Below, one piece after another: positions 53,956-62,805 of a DNA stretch of 64,000 nt (positions within the stretch are counted from its first letter, which is position 1; every line of letters begins with the position of its first letter). Made by a program: the position numbers and the translations under genes. Below the pieces are notes generated by a model. It did not search any database, was not told the DNA's origin, and saw only the letters and a program-made list of their open reading frames with translations. The stretch comes from Mariniflexile sp. TRM1-10 (GTDB lineage: Bacteria > Bacteroidota > Bacteroidia > Flavobacteriales > Flavobacteriaceae): the NCBI RefSeq assembly GCF_003425985.1, contig NZ_CP022985.1, positions 781,501 through 845,500 on the forward strand, read 5' to 3'.

Positions 53956-54489
53956 ATGAGCAAACTAGTTTCTCCTTTAAATTTTAAAGCTTGGATTGAA
54001 GAAAACCGCCATTTATTAAAACCACCTGTTGGCAATAAAGTGGTTTGGGAAAATGGTGAATTTATTGTCATGGTAGTTGGTGGTCCCAATAACCGAAAGG
54101 ATTACCATTACAACAAAACCCCTGAATTTTTCTATCAAGTTGAAGGTAATATGGTATTAAAAATTATGGATGGAAATAAACCAAAAGACATCCATATAAA
54201 CGAAGGCGACATTTACTTGTTACCTGCAAAAGTGCCACATTCGCCACAACGTGCTGCCAATACGGTTGGTTTGGTAATTGAGTATCCACGTTCTAAAAAA
54301 ATGAAAGACGCCTTAGAATGGTACTGCGAAAAGTGCAACAATTTACTGTATAGAAAGAAATTCAAATTGGATAATATTGAAACCGATATGCCTAAAATTT
54401 TTGATAAGTTTTATAGCGATGAAGAAAAACGTACCTGTACCAAATGTACTTACGTCATGGAGCCACCTAAAAAAGTGATTAGTGATTAG
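53956..54489 (+). CDS. nbaC: 3-Hydroxyanthranilate 3,4-dioxygenase
   Basis: Fe(II) cupin dioxygenase opening 3-hydroxyanthranilate to 2-amino-3-carboxymuconate semialdehyde. The 177 residues show the metal-binding His and Glu in KDYHYNKTPEFFYQVEG, the third ligand in KVPHSPQRAAN, substrate Arg residues, and the bacterial C-terminal rubredoxin-like site CEKCNNLLY / CTKCTYVM. The last four codons and the stop lie within a heptamer array, and the array cannot alter the reading because the second unit already ends it. Confidence 0.94.
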   Translation: MSKLVSPLNFKAWIEENRHLLKPPVGNKVVWENGEFIVMVVGGPNNRKDYHYNKTPEFFYQVEGNMVLKIMDGNKPKDIHINEGDIYLLPAKVPHSPQRAANTVGLVIEYPRSKKMKDALEWYCEKCNNLLYRKKFKLDNIETDMPKIFDKFYSDEEKRTCTKCTYVMEPPKKVISD

Positions 54490-54610
54490 TGATTAGTGAT
54501 TAGTGATTAGTGATTAGTGATTAGTGATTAGTGATTAGTGATTAGTGATTAGTGATTAGTGATTAGTGATTAGTGATTAGTGATTAGTGATTAGTGATTA
54601 GTGATTAGTG
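54474..54610 (+). repeat. Heptamer array AGTGATT x19.6 spanning the nbaC stop
   Basis: Nineteen perfect AGTGATT units and four more bases. Units one and two encode VISD and the TAG stop of the dioxygenase. No interruption or variant unit is seen, which indicates recent expansion or active slippage. Confidence 0.95.
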
Positions 54611-54627
54611 AAAATATTAAATATATT

Positions 54628-54707
54628 CGTCGTTACTAGGAAGTATGACGAAGTAATCTTAAAAAAACAGTAAAAGATTGCCGCAACGTAAAAGTCGCTC
54701 AATGACA
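54628..54707. repeat. REP-like inverted repeat upstream of the ACMSD gene
   Basis: The left arm CGTCGTTACTAGGAAGTATG-ACGAAGTAATCT faces the right arm AGATTGCCGCAACGTAAAAG-TCGCTCAATGACAA. It is a degenerate member of the GTCATTGCGAGGAA...AATCT type of repeat often found in Bacteroidota. It lies within the ACMSD leader. Confidence 0.55.
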
Positions 54708-54712
54708 ATAAA

Positions 54713-55798
54713 ATGGAAAAACGCAAATTAAGAATTAACGGTCATTCGCACCTACTGCCATATCCAGAGGAAATTCCAGATTTCATGCGTGAAAAAGGCA
54801 TTTTTTGGGTTGACAAAGACAGAAAATTTATGCTTCAAAAAGATTGGAGCCGACCTGTAACGGATTCTAGTTTTTTTTTAAATGAAAAATTAGAATGGAT
54901 GGCGCGCTACAATATAGACCATGCTGTGGTTTTAAACCTATCTCAGCTTTATGGTAATGGATTGCGTGTAGAGGAAATGAAACAAGCATTACGCTTTCAA
55001 AACGATTTTAATGCACGTATCCAACATGAAAACCCTAGTAAATTTACTTGTGGATTTGTTGTGCATCCTGGTTTTGTGCGCAGTGCCTGTTGGGAGATTG
55101 AACGCTGTGTTGAAACCCATGGCATGCAACTACTTTGCCTGCCAACGCATTATATGGATACCATTGGAACCTGGCGTTGTATTTTTGACGAAGAAAACGA
55201 GCCTATTTTTGAATTGGCCAACAAATACAATTTAGCAGTTGAAATTCATCCGTATGATGGTGAAAAATTCATTAAGTTAGAAAATACGTCGTGGCGTTTT
55301 CACCTTATTTGGATGTTGGCACAATGTGCTGATGCGTACCATTTTTTAACTTTGAATGGTTATCAAGAAAAATACCCTAACATGCGGACTTGTTTTGCGC
55401 ATGGCGGTCAATTGGCTCAAATAAATTTGGGGAGACGCATTCAAGGGTTTGATGGCAGACCCGATTTATTTGAAGGCAAACACCACCCAAGAAAAGCCGT
55501 TGGGCATAAAAATATTTTCTTTGACACCTTGGTGCATGATACTGGTGGCTTACAATTACTAATTAAAAACCAAGGATCTAAACAAGTTTTAATGGGTTTA
55601 GACGACCCGTATCCTTTAGGGGAAATGGAAAGCGCCAAACAATCGTCATATCCAGGAAAAATATTAGATTTGGCCATAGAACAAAACATCATAACAGAAG
55701 CAGAACGCGACACCATTTGGCAAGACAATGTGATACAATGGCTGTGTGGCGATGATGAAACAGCTAAACAAAAATTAATTAATAGGATTATTAGTTAA
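54713..55798 (+). CDS. ACMSD-type amidohydrolase (2-amino-3-carboxymuconate-6-semialdehyde decarboxylase)
   Basis: Zinc-dependent decarboxylase of the amidohydrolase superfamily. The 361 residues start with the metal-binding INGHSHLLP (HxH), continue with GFVVHPGFV, the AVEIHPYDGEKF His, the CFAHGGQLAQINLGRR loop and the final catalytic Asp in VLMGLDDPYPLGE. It removes the carboxyl that would otherwise lead to spontaneous quinolinate formation. It is longer than the usual 330-340 residues, mainly at the start. Confidence 0.9.
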   Translation: MEKRKLRINGHSHLLPYPEEIPDFMREKGIFWVDKDRKFMLQKDWSRPVTDSSFFLNEKLEWMARYNIDHAVVLNLSQLYGNGLRVEEMKQALRFQNDFNARIQHENPSKFTCGFVVHPGFVRSACWEIERCVETHGMQLLCLPTHYMDTIGTWRCIFDEENEPIFELANKYNLAVEIHPYDGEKFIKLENTSWRFHLIWMLAQCADAYHFLTLNGYQEKYPNMRTCFAHGGQLAQINLGRRIQGFDGRPDLFEGKHHPRKAVGHKNIFFDTLVHDTGGLQLLIKNQGSKQVLMGLDDPYPLGEMESAKQSSYPGKILDLAIEQNIITEAERDTIWQDNVIQWLCGDDETAKQKLINRIIS

Positions 55799-55805
55799 AT
55801 GTCCC

Positions 55806-55821
55806 CTCGAGCGCAGTCGAG
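55806..55821. repeat. Left palindrome of the GIY-YIG cassette
   Basis: CTCGA-GCGCAG-TCGAG, ten bases before the GIY-YIG ATG. It is the reverse complement of the repeat type found after that gene. Confidence 0.75.
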
Positions 55822-55830
55822 AGGTTTATT

Positions 55831-56151
55831 ATGAAATCGTATTTTGTTTATATATTAAAATGTTCTGATGGTCTAACTTATACTGGGATGACCAATAATA
55901 TTTCAAGACGATTTGAAGAACACCAAAAAGGATTGAATAAAACTTGTTTTACTTATAAACGAAGACCTTTAGAGTTAGTGTTTTATCAAGAATTCAATGA
56001 TGTAAATCAAGCTATATATTTTGAAAAGAAGATAAAAAATTGGAGCTCAAAAAAGAAAATGGCATTAGCTTATGAAGAATATAGTATGTTACAAATTCTA
56101 GCTGAGTGTAGAAATGCAACTCATTCAAAATATAATCCAAATACCGAATAG
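55831..56151 (+). CDS. Free-standing GIY-YIG nuclease-domain protein
   Basis: 106 residues of the UPF0213/YhbQ-like GIY-YIG group: FVYILKCSDGLTYTGMTNNISRRFEEHQKG gives the catalytic Tyr (FVYIL and YTG) and Arg, and LVFYQEFNDVNQAIYFEKKIKNWSSKKK the conserved Glu and Lys. Such small nucleases occur as single genes in many Bacteroidota. The gene is bracketed by CTCGACTGCGCTCGA-type repeats in inverted orientation, and its codons are more AT-rich and simple than its neighbours', suggesting separate mobility. Confidence 0.88.
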   Translation: MKSYFVYILKCSDGLTYTGMTNNISRRFEEHQKGLNKTCFTYKRRPLELVFYQEFNDVNQAIYFEKKIKNWSSKKKMALAYEEYSMLQILAECRNATHSKYNPNTE

Positions 56152-56153
56152 GT

Positions 56154-56204
56154 CTCGACTGCGCTCGACCTGACAAACCCCGACTGCGCTCGACCTGACA
56201 AACC
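56154..56204. repeat. Right repeat of the GIY-YIG cassette, two direct copies
   Basis: CGACTGCGCTCGACCTGACA-AACCC twice in tandem (25 and 24 bases). It is inverted relative to the palindrome at 55806-55821. Confidence 0.8.
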
Positions 56205-56228
56205 ATCAAACTATTTTTTACAACTTTT

Positions 56229-56870
56229 ATGCACTTTTTACCTGAAGAATTAGACAATTATATAGTAGCACATTCTGAAGCTGAACCAGAATTATTACAA
56301 CAATTAACACGCGAAACCTATCAAAAAATATTACAACCCATCATGCTTAGTGGTCCGTACCAAGGGCGTGTATTGAGTATGATTTCAAAATTAACAAACC
56401 CAAACGCTATACTAGAATTAGGTACGTTTACGGGTTATGCAACCTTGTGTTTAGCTGAGGGTTTACAAAAAGATGGCGAAATCCATACCATTGATATTAA
56501 TGAGGAATTGGTGGATTTTCAAAGGAAATATTTTGATAAGTCTGAATATGGGCACCAAATATTCCAGCATTTGGGCAATGCATTAGATGTTATTCCGAAA
56601 CTTGAAAAAACGTTTGATTTGATTTTTATTGATGCCGATAAGCCTAACTATGTTAATTACTTTCATTTAATTATAGACAAACTAAACCCTGGTGGTATTA
56701 TTTTATCGGATAATGTATTGTGGCACGGAAAAGTAGTAGAACCTCTAGATCCTAAAGATGCTTCTACAAAAGCCGTTTTAGATTATAATACGCTTTTAAA
56801 AGAAGACCCAAGAATTGAAACGGTTTTATTGCCTATAAGAGATGGGTTGACTATTAGTAGAAAACTTTAA
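56229..56870 (+). CDS. Class I SAM-dependent O-methyltransferase
   Basis: 213 residues of the catechol/caffeoyl-CoA O-methyltransferase family. ILELGTFTGYATLCLAEGL forms motif I, HTIDINEEL motif II, the metal-binding Asp is in LIFIDADKPNY and ILSDNVLWHGKV follows. The substrate is not clear. A placement behind the 3-hydroxyanthranilate genes makes a catechol-like aromatic plausible but not shown. Confidence 0.88.
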   Translation: MHFLPEELDNYIVAHSEAEPELLQQLTRETYQKILQPIMLSGPYQGRVLSMISKLTNPNAILELGTFTGYATLCLAEGLQKDGEIHTIDINEELVDFQRKYFDKSEYGHQIFQHLGNALDVIPKLEKTFDLIFIDADKPNYVNYFHLIIDKLNPGGIILSDNVLWHGKVVEPLDPKDASTKAVLDYNTLLKEDPRIETVLLPIRDGLTISRKL

Positions 56871-56932
56871 TAGTCTTTATAATGCGTTAGGGATGAAGGC
56901 TATGGTAACGCACCAATAAATTAGAATGAAAT

Positions 56933-57220
56933 TTACAATTTTCTTTTTACAGAACCTGTAAAATCTCCTAAATCGTCTTTGACACTATCCAATTCCTTTT
57001 TAACATCGGAAACAATACTGGTATCGATGCCATTTTTTTCGGCGCTTTTGGTTATCTCGTGCTTAATATCGTTAGTGGCATCTTTAAGTGTACGCATGCC
57101 TTTACCCAAATTACGAGCAATTTCAGGCAATTTATCAGCACCAAAAACCATGATAACAATAAATAGTATAAAAGCTATTTCTGCACCACTGATAAATAAA
57201 AATGTAGCTTGTAGTATCAC
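56933..57220 (-). CDS. tatA: TatA/TatB-family twin-arginine translocase subunit
   Basis: 95 residues: an N-terminal membrane helix (IAFILFIVIMVFGADKLPEIARN), then an amphipathic helix and a charged tail (MRTLKDATNDIKHEITKSAEKNG). The FG hinge and the following KLPE are diagnostic. A/B type cannot be separated with confidence. tatC is not in the window. Confidence 0.9.
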   Translation of the reverse strand: MILQATFLFISGAEIAFILFIVIMVFGADKLPEIARNLGKGMRTLKDATNDIKHEITKSAEKNGIDTSIVSDVKKELDSVKDDLGDFTGSVKRKL

Positions 57221-57279
57221 GATGCAAATATAGTAAGTTGTTTGAATACTTTTAAAAATTACGACGTTAAATAAAATAA

Positions 57280-57307
57280 AAAAGCCAACTAATAAGTTGG
57301 CCTTTTA
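57280..57307 (-). terminator. Terminator after the M1 peptidase gene
   Basis: On the minus strand GGCCAACTTATTAGTTGGCT is followed by a T-run, just past the peptidase stop at 57316. Confidence 0.8.
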
Positions 57308-57315
57308 TTTAAATA

Positions 57316-59622
57316 TTATTCTTTAGCTTTTTCTTTAAAGGTATCAAACTCAGTTGGAACATCTATTTTTGGCCAAGAGTTATTGGAAATATCTATATCG
57401 GCAGTTTCTAAATCAGGATCAATTTCAATAGCCGTAATTTCTTTTTCTGAAGCAATCGCTTTACTCACTTCTTTATCGTTTAAACGCCATATTTCAGCAG
57501 GATATGTTTCCATTTTCGAAGTACCATCTGCATAGGTAAACTTAACAATGATTGGCATGACAAGACCTCCCGGTTTATTAAATGTGATATTGTAAAAATA
57601 TTTTGGTGTCTTGATATTTTTACGTTCAGCTTCTGTAAAATTATCCATTAAATATTCTTTAAGAGGCTTCGAATTATCTAATAGTGTTCCATTTTTTAGT
57701 TCTTCTTTATAATCATCGCTTCCCTCTTCAACCATATAAACCAAAGGAATAAGATCTTTTACTGTCCGACCATTTTTTTCTAAATACTCCTTGATATATT
57801 GATTAGGCTCTGACGATACATAATATTTTTTTACTTCTTTAACCCCGATGTCCACCCAATCGGTGGAGTAAAACCAACCTCTCCAAAACCAATCTAAATC
57901 CATTGCAGAGGCATCTTCCATAGTTCTAAAAAAGTCTTCTGGTGTTGGGTGCTTAAACATCCAACGATGTGAATATTCTTTAAATGCATAATCAAACAAC
58001 TCACGCCCCATTACGGTTTCTCTTAAAATATTTAATGCGGTGGCTGGTTTACCATACGCATTATTTCCGAATTGATATACATTAAGACCTTTACTCATAA
58101 TTGGGGCAATAAAATCTTGGTCACCACCCATATAAGGCACTATCATACGAGCAGGGCCGCGATCGGAAGGGAATGTTTTGTCTTCTGGCGATAATGCCGA
58201 AGGATATTTTTCTCCAAATTCCTGTTCAGCTACATATTGAAGAAAAGTGTTTAAACCTTCGTCCATCCAAGTCCATTGACGTTCGTCGCTATTTACTATC
58301 ATTGGGAAAAAGTTATGCCCTATTTCATGGACTATGACTCCCATCATGCCATACTTAACACGGTCACTGTATTTGCCATCTTCATCTGGACGACCATAAT
58401 TCCAGCAAATCATAGGGTATTCCATCCCTTGGTTTTTTGCATGCACCGAAATAGCTTTATGGTATGGGTAATCGAATGTCATCTTAGAATATGATTCTAA
58501 AGTACTTGCCACAACTCTAGTTGACCAGTCTTCCCAAAGTGGATTTCCTTCTTTAGGATACATGGACACTGCCATAACATCTTTATTGCCAATTTTAACA
58601 GCCATCATGTCCCAAATAAACTTTCTTGATGTTGCAAAAGCAAAATCGCGTACGTTTTCTGCTTTTAGTTTCCACGTTTTTGTTTTCTCTGAAAAGCCTT
58701 TTTCAGCAGCTTCAACTTCGGCTTGTGTTACAATTAAAACAGGCTTATCGTATGTCTTTTTTGCCAGTTCGTAGCGATCCATCATGGTTTTGGTAAACAC
58801 CTCTTTTCTGTTCATCAATTCCCCAGTTCCATCTAAAATATGATCTGCAGGTACTGTAATATTTACTTCGTAATTACCAAATGGAAGCGCAAACTCGTCG
58901 CGTCCCCAGAACTGCGAATTTTGCCATCCCTCTACATCATTATATACTGCCATCCTTGGGAAAAACTGAGCAATAACATACGCTCTATTACCATCTTTTT
59001 CAAAATATTCGTAACCAGAACGCGCTCTGTCGGTTACGTGGTTATTTATATTATACCACCATTTAATAGAGAATGACGTTTTTCCTCCAGCCTTTAATAC
59101 TTTAGGTAATTCGACACGCATCATGGTACTATTAACAGTATATTGAAGCGGATTACCACTAGCATCTTTTACTTCTTCGATATTAAAACCGCCATCGAAC
59201 GGATCTGTCAAGTAATCTTTAACAAAATCTTCTGGTCTTTTAACTTGAGTCACACTACTCTCTTCTATTAAAGGGCTTTTAGAATCTTTAGCACGCTTAT
59301 TTTGATCTAGCTGAACCCATAAATACTTTAAATCGTCCGGGGAATTATTAAAATAGGTAATGGTTTCAAAACCAGATAGTTTCGTATTTTTATCATCTAA
59401 AACAATATCCATTTTGTAATCGGCTTGTTGTTGGTAGTATGCTGCACCTGGTGCACCTGAAGCCGATCGATACATGTTTGGTGTTGAAAACTCGTCATAC
59501 AACTGCCTAAATTTATTTATATTGGTATGCCCTGGTTTGCGCTCTTGCTTTTCTTGATTTTGGGAAAACAACGATGTCGATATAAAAAATATTGACAAAA
59601 AATAATACTTGAATTTTATCAT
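57316..59622 (-). CDS. Exported M1-family metallopeptidase
   Basis: 768 residues with a signal peptide (about 1-20). The gluzincin site is HEIGHNFFPMIVN near residue 430, with the third ligand in WTWMDEGLNTFLQ. A GxMEN-like exopeptidase signature appears as GMEYPMICWN, one residue off the usual MEN, so aminopeptidase activity may be altered. The C-terminal part (about 610-768) is a beta-rich domain. It is exported, hence probably digests peptides in the periplasm. Confidence 0.88.
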   Translation of the reverse strand: MIKFKYYFLSIFFISTSLFSQNQEKQERKPGHTNINKFRQLYDEFSTPNMYRSASGAPGAAYYQQQADYKMDIVLDDKNTKLSGFETITYFNNSPDDLKYLWVQLDQNKRAKDSKSPLIEESSVTQVKRPEDFVKDYLTDPFDGGFNIEEVKDASGNPLQYTVNSTMMRVELPKVLKAGGKTSFSIKWWYNINNHVTDRARSGYEYFEKDGNRAYVIAQFFPRMAVYNDVEGWQNSQFWGRDEFALPFGNYEVNITVPADHILDGTGELMNRKEVFTKTMMDRYELAKKTYDKPVLIVTQAEVEAAEKGFSEKTKTWKLKAENVRDFAFATSRKFIWDMMAVKIGNKDVMAVSMYPKEGNPLWEDWSTRVVASTLESYSKMTFDYPYHKAISVHAKNQGMEYPMICWNYGRPDEDGKYSDRVKYGMMGVIVHEIGHNFFPMIVNSDERQWTWMDEGLNTFLQYVAEQEFGEKYPSALSPEDKTFPSDRGPARMIVPYMGGDQDFIAPIMSKGLNVYQFGNNAYGKPATALNILRETVMGRELFDYAFKEYSHRWMFKHPTPEDFFRTMEDASAMDLDWFWRGWFYSTDWVDIGVKEVKKYYVSSEPNQYIKEYLEKNGRTVKDLIPLVYMVEEGSDDYKEELKNGTLLDNSKPLKEYLMDNFTEAERKNIKTPKYFYNITFNKPGGLVMPIIVKFTYADGTSKMETYPAEIWRLNDKEVSKAIASEKEITAIEIDPDLETADIDISNNSWPKIDVPTEFDTFKEKAKE

Positions 59623-59729
59623 TATAAATTTTTATGCATTAAAAAAATAACAGCTTTTTGCAATTATAATTATTTTATTACTACAAAAAACAAAAAAACA
59701 CAAAGAATAATAAAATAATTAACTTTTTT

Positions 59730-60224
59730 TTAGTTGAATTTTAACAAGGCACTAGGGTTTTGACGAAAAAGAATAACGCTTTTTTGCTGTGAATTAATTT
59801 TTGTTTTAATGATGTTTTGTTGGTCGCTAAACAAATCGAATAGCACTTCGTTACTAATTTCGAAAGATTCTATTTTTTTAACACCCTCAATTTCCAAATA
59901 ACATTTAACAATATCTACATCATATTCTTTTCCTATAAAAGACAGATTTGCTTCTTTATTATTAATTTTTATTTTTATTTTTTCATTTAAGTAGCGTTCA
60001 ATATATAAATCTGTAGTGTTTGACTCGTTTACACTTGCTAAAGTTATAGTCTCGTCATAACGTTCCCTCAATAGCTTTTCTAAATCGTCAATAAAAATTC
60101 TTGTTGTAATTTGAACCGATTGTTTGTTTTGCAAATAGTCTATTTGAGTAACACTTATATAATACTTATGAATGGCAACAAAGGATAAAAGAGGAACTAT
60201 TACTAGTATTAACAGGCGTTTCAT
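59730..60224 (-). CDS. DUF6702 family protein
   Basis: 164 residues with an N-terminal hydrophobic signal (about 1-20). The motif HKYYISVTQIDYLQNKQSVQITTRIFIDDLEKLLRE belongs to a small Bacteroidota family annotated DUF6702. It is found next to M1 peptidase and CarboxypepD_reg-like genes here; function unknown. Confidence 0.82.
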   Translation of the reverse strand: MKRLLILVIVPLLSFVAIHKYYISVTQIDYLQNKQSVQITTRIFIDDLEKLLRERYDETITLASVNESNTTDLYIERYLNEKIKIKINNKEANLSFIGKEYDVDIVKCYLEIEGVKKIESFEISNEVLFDLFSDQQNIIKTKINSQQKSVILFRQNPSALLKFN

Positions 60225-60304
60225 ATAAGTCTTTTAAGTGAAGTGTTTGTTTTTTGCTAAAGTAATTATTTTACAATGGGTGTTTCAAAAAGTATTCCAA
60301 AAAA

Positions 60305-61075
60305 TCATTGTCCATTTAGTTTCAAATTCTCCATATACTGCTTATACTTATGCTTTAAGAATATTAATATTTTAAAATCGGTTTCGTTTTTACAGTATTT
60401 AATAAAGTTTTCGTCGTCAGCACAGAAATAGAAGAAATCCATTTTTAATGCTTCATCTAAAGGGTTTGACATAAAAAAATCTTTTGATAATCTTCCTTTT
60501 ATACTTTGCATCAATGCTTCTCTCTCTTCAAGTTTAACTCTGTTTTTCAACATTTTTGTTCTTCCTGAAATGGCATTTAAAATGGGATTTAATGGTATAA
60601 AGCCTGCTCCCGTGGTTGCTTCATTCAGCCGTCGTTCGCTTTGTGTTGCGGGTTTCCCTGTATATCCTGGAATGCCAACATCATAAAAGTTAATAGGGGC
60701 ATCGCCTTTTACATTTTTAATATCTGAAAGCAAATTCCCTGTAAGCACTCTGCCAACAATAACCTCATCCAACTCGTTAACTTGCTCATCTAAAGCAATC
60801 TTAATGGCTTTAAACAACACCATGTTTTTATCTACAACCACCGTTTTTGGTTGGTGCTGTATAGATGAAAATATTATGGTATCATTCAAACTGGCTGAGA
60901 TTTTAAATTCGCCTTTGTTATTTGTTATGGTAAAAACTTGTGCTGTTTTATTTATGACATGTATATTTTCTACCTCAATTTTACTATCTACTTTTCCTGA
61001 AATTTCTACGGATTGTGAAAAAGTAACTTGGTACAAAAAAAGAAAAACAAGAATACTAAATCTGATAGTTGGCAT
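60305..61075 (-). CDS. CarboxypepD_reg-like exported protein
   Basis: 256 residues, signal peptide (about 1-21). An N-terminal carboxypeptidase-D regulatory-like Ig domain (about 23-105) has VEISGKVDSKIEVENIHVINKTAQVFTITNNKGEFKISA and LDEVIVGRVLTGN; the rest is a helical domain without a recognised family. It is a paralogue of the protein at 61181-61987: same order, same length, similar LDEV-I/V-V motif. Confidence 0.8.
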   Translation of the reverse strand: MPTIRFSILVFLFLYQVTFSQSVEISGKVDSKIEVENIHVINKTAQVFTITNNKGEFKISASLNDTIIFSSIQHQPKTVVVDKNMVLFKAIKIALDEQVNELDEVIVGRVLTGNLLSDIKNVKGDAPINFYDVGIPGYTGKPATQSERRLNEATTGAGFIPLNPILNAISGRTKMLKNRVKLEEREALMQSIKGRLSKDFFMSNPLDEALKMDFFYFCADDENFIKYCKNETDFKILIFLKHKYKQYMENLKLNGQ

Positions 61076-61180
61076 ATTTATAGTTTGGTCCGATAAATAA
61101 CGTACACAAACTCTTAAATAAAATGAAAAACCATTTTAAACTTTTGTTAAAGTGTTAATGTTTAATCTAAACATTAACAA

Positions 61181-61987
61181 TTAATTGCCTTCTATAATAT
61201 CCAAAAATTGTAAACTTTTATCATAAAGTAATTGTAAGAACTCCATTTCCTTTCCGTAATTAAGTAATGAATAATCGAAATTTTCGTTTTCAACATACCT
61301 AATAAACTCTTCAACCCTATGCTCTGGAATACCAAAATTATCAACCAAGAACTCTGAAGCAAAATAGTATTTTATTGCTTCCACAGGAACTTCTGGAACT
61401 CCTAAATCCTTTTTATTTTTAACTTCCGATCTAAATAAAGGAATCAACAATTGATCGACAACATTAACAATATTAAGTCCATTAATCATTGTTTGCCTCT
61501 GAGAGTTCATAGCTGTATTACTTACTGCCGACTTATAATCGGTTTTAAAATCATATGCGTCACTATGCTTAATACCAAAATACAAGGCATCCAATTTTGG
61601 ACTAAATGTTTTGGTTGATTTTATATCTGTTACTAAATCTCCTGACAAACCCTTTGTCTTTACAACAACTTCATCTAGTCTGTTAATTTCTTCAATTAAA
61701 AAAATTTTCATGGATTTTGACTTGAGAATAGCCTCGCTAACATAAAAATTGATGTTTTGGAATTGCAATGCGCTAACTTCTATAAAATCATTTAAACCAA
61801 CTGTTATAACAAACTCACCATTTTCATCTGTTATAGCGGCAGTATTTGACGATTTGTTAAAAATAGTTATTCCAGAAATATCGTTACTTTCAACAATTAG
61901 CTTTCCATTAACCTTAACCCGCTTTATATCCTGCGATATTACTTGAAAACCAACCAACAACGTAAATAAAAATATAATTTTTTTCAT
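61181..61987 (-). CDS. CarboxypepD_reg-like exported protein, paralogue
   Basis: 268 residues with a signal peptide (about 1-19). RVKVNGKLIVESNDISGITIFNKSSNTAAITDENGEFVITV is the regulatory-like Ig domain, then INRLDEVVVKTKGLSGDLVTDIKS, then a C-terminal helical region ending FLQLLYDKSLQF. It lies 105 bases before its paralogue on the same strand. The pair may have formed by tandem duplication. Confidence 0.8.
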   Translation of the reverse strand: MKKIIFLFTLLVGFQVISQDIKRVKVNGKLIVESNDISGITIFNKSSNTAAITDENGEFVITVGLNDFIEVSALQFQNINFYVSEAILKSKSMKIFLIEEINRLDEVVVKTKGLSGDLVTDIKSTKTFSPKLDALYFGIKHSDAYDFKTDYKSAVSNTAMNSQRQTMINGLNIVNVVDQLLIPLFRSEVKNKKDLGVPEVPVEAIKYYFASEFLVDNFGIPEHRVEEFIRYVENENFDYSLLNYGKEMEFLQLLYDKSLQFLDIIEGN

Positions 61988-62097
61988 GTTTTTTTCTTTA
62001 AAAATAGTTCTTAATAACTAATTCTGTAACTAGATCCTAATAATATTTTGTAAAAACCTTCAAAGGTCTAACTTTACAAAACAAATTTAACAACTTA

Positions 62098-62805
62098 ATG
62101 AAAAACATAATTATAGCTAGCACATCAACCGTTCATGGAAGTGGTTATTTAGAATATATTTTACCCGAATTAACCCTGTTTTTAAAAAACGCCAGAACTA
62201 TTTTGTTTATTCCCTATGCAAGACCAAGCGGTATTTCTCACGATGACTATACAAAAAAAGTAGCAGAAGCCTTCGTAAAAATTAATAAAGCCGTAAAAGG
62301 TATCCATGAATTTGAAAACCCTATTGAAGCCATTAAAACTGCCGAAGCTATATTTGTTGGTGGTGGCAATACCTTTGTTTTGACCAGTCAATTATATAAA
62401 AATAATTTAATTGAAGCACTTCAAACTACTATAAAAAATGGCACGCCCTATTTAGGAACCAGCGCGGGCAGTAATATTTGCGGTCTCACCATAAAAACCA
62501 CTAACGATATGCCTATTGTATACCCACCAAGTTTCAATGCCCTAGCGTTTGTACCTTTCAATATCAACCCGCATTATTTAGACCCTGATACCGACAGTAC
62601 CCACATGGGTGAAACCAGAGAAACCAGAATAAAGGAGTTTCATAACTTTAATACACCTCCTGTAATAGGCTTGCGCGAAGGCAGTTGGTTGAATGTAAAT
62701 GGCACCTCTATAGTTTTAAAAGGCACATTAACCGCTCGTATATTTGAATATAACAAAACACCTTACGAAGTTGAACCAGAAACCCAACTGAATCATTTAA
62801 AATAG
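62098..62805 (+). CDS. pepE: PepE, dipeptidase E (alpha-aspartyl dipeptidase)
   Basis: Cytoplasmic serine peptidase of family S51. The 235 residues show the nucleophile in GTSAGSNICG (about 121-131), the IFVGGGNTFVL stretch before it, and FNINPHYLDPD with the catalytic His region. It hydrolyses Asp-X dipeptides in known members. Confidence 0.93.
   Translation: MKNIIIASTSTVHGSGYLEYILPELTLFLKNARTILFIPYARPSGISHDDYTKKVAEAFVKINKAVKGIHEFENPIEAIKTAEAIFVGGGNTFVLTSQLYKNNLIEALQTTIKNGTPYLGTSAGSNICGLTIKTTNDMPIVYPPSFNALAFVPFNINPHYLDPDTDSTHMGETRETRIKEFHNFNTPPVIGLREGSWLNVNGTSIVLKGTLTARIFEYNKTPYEVEPETQLNHLK

Noticed and set aside
54474..54610. The regular repeat as a possible CRISPR array
   Set aside because: Seven-base units lie directly head to tail with no spacers, and no cas gene is nearby. 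It is a simple tandem repeat.
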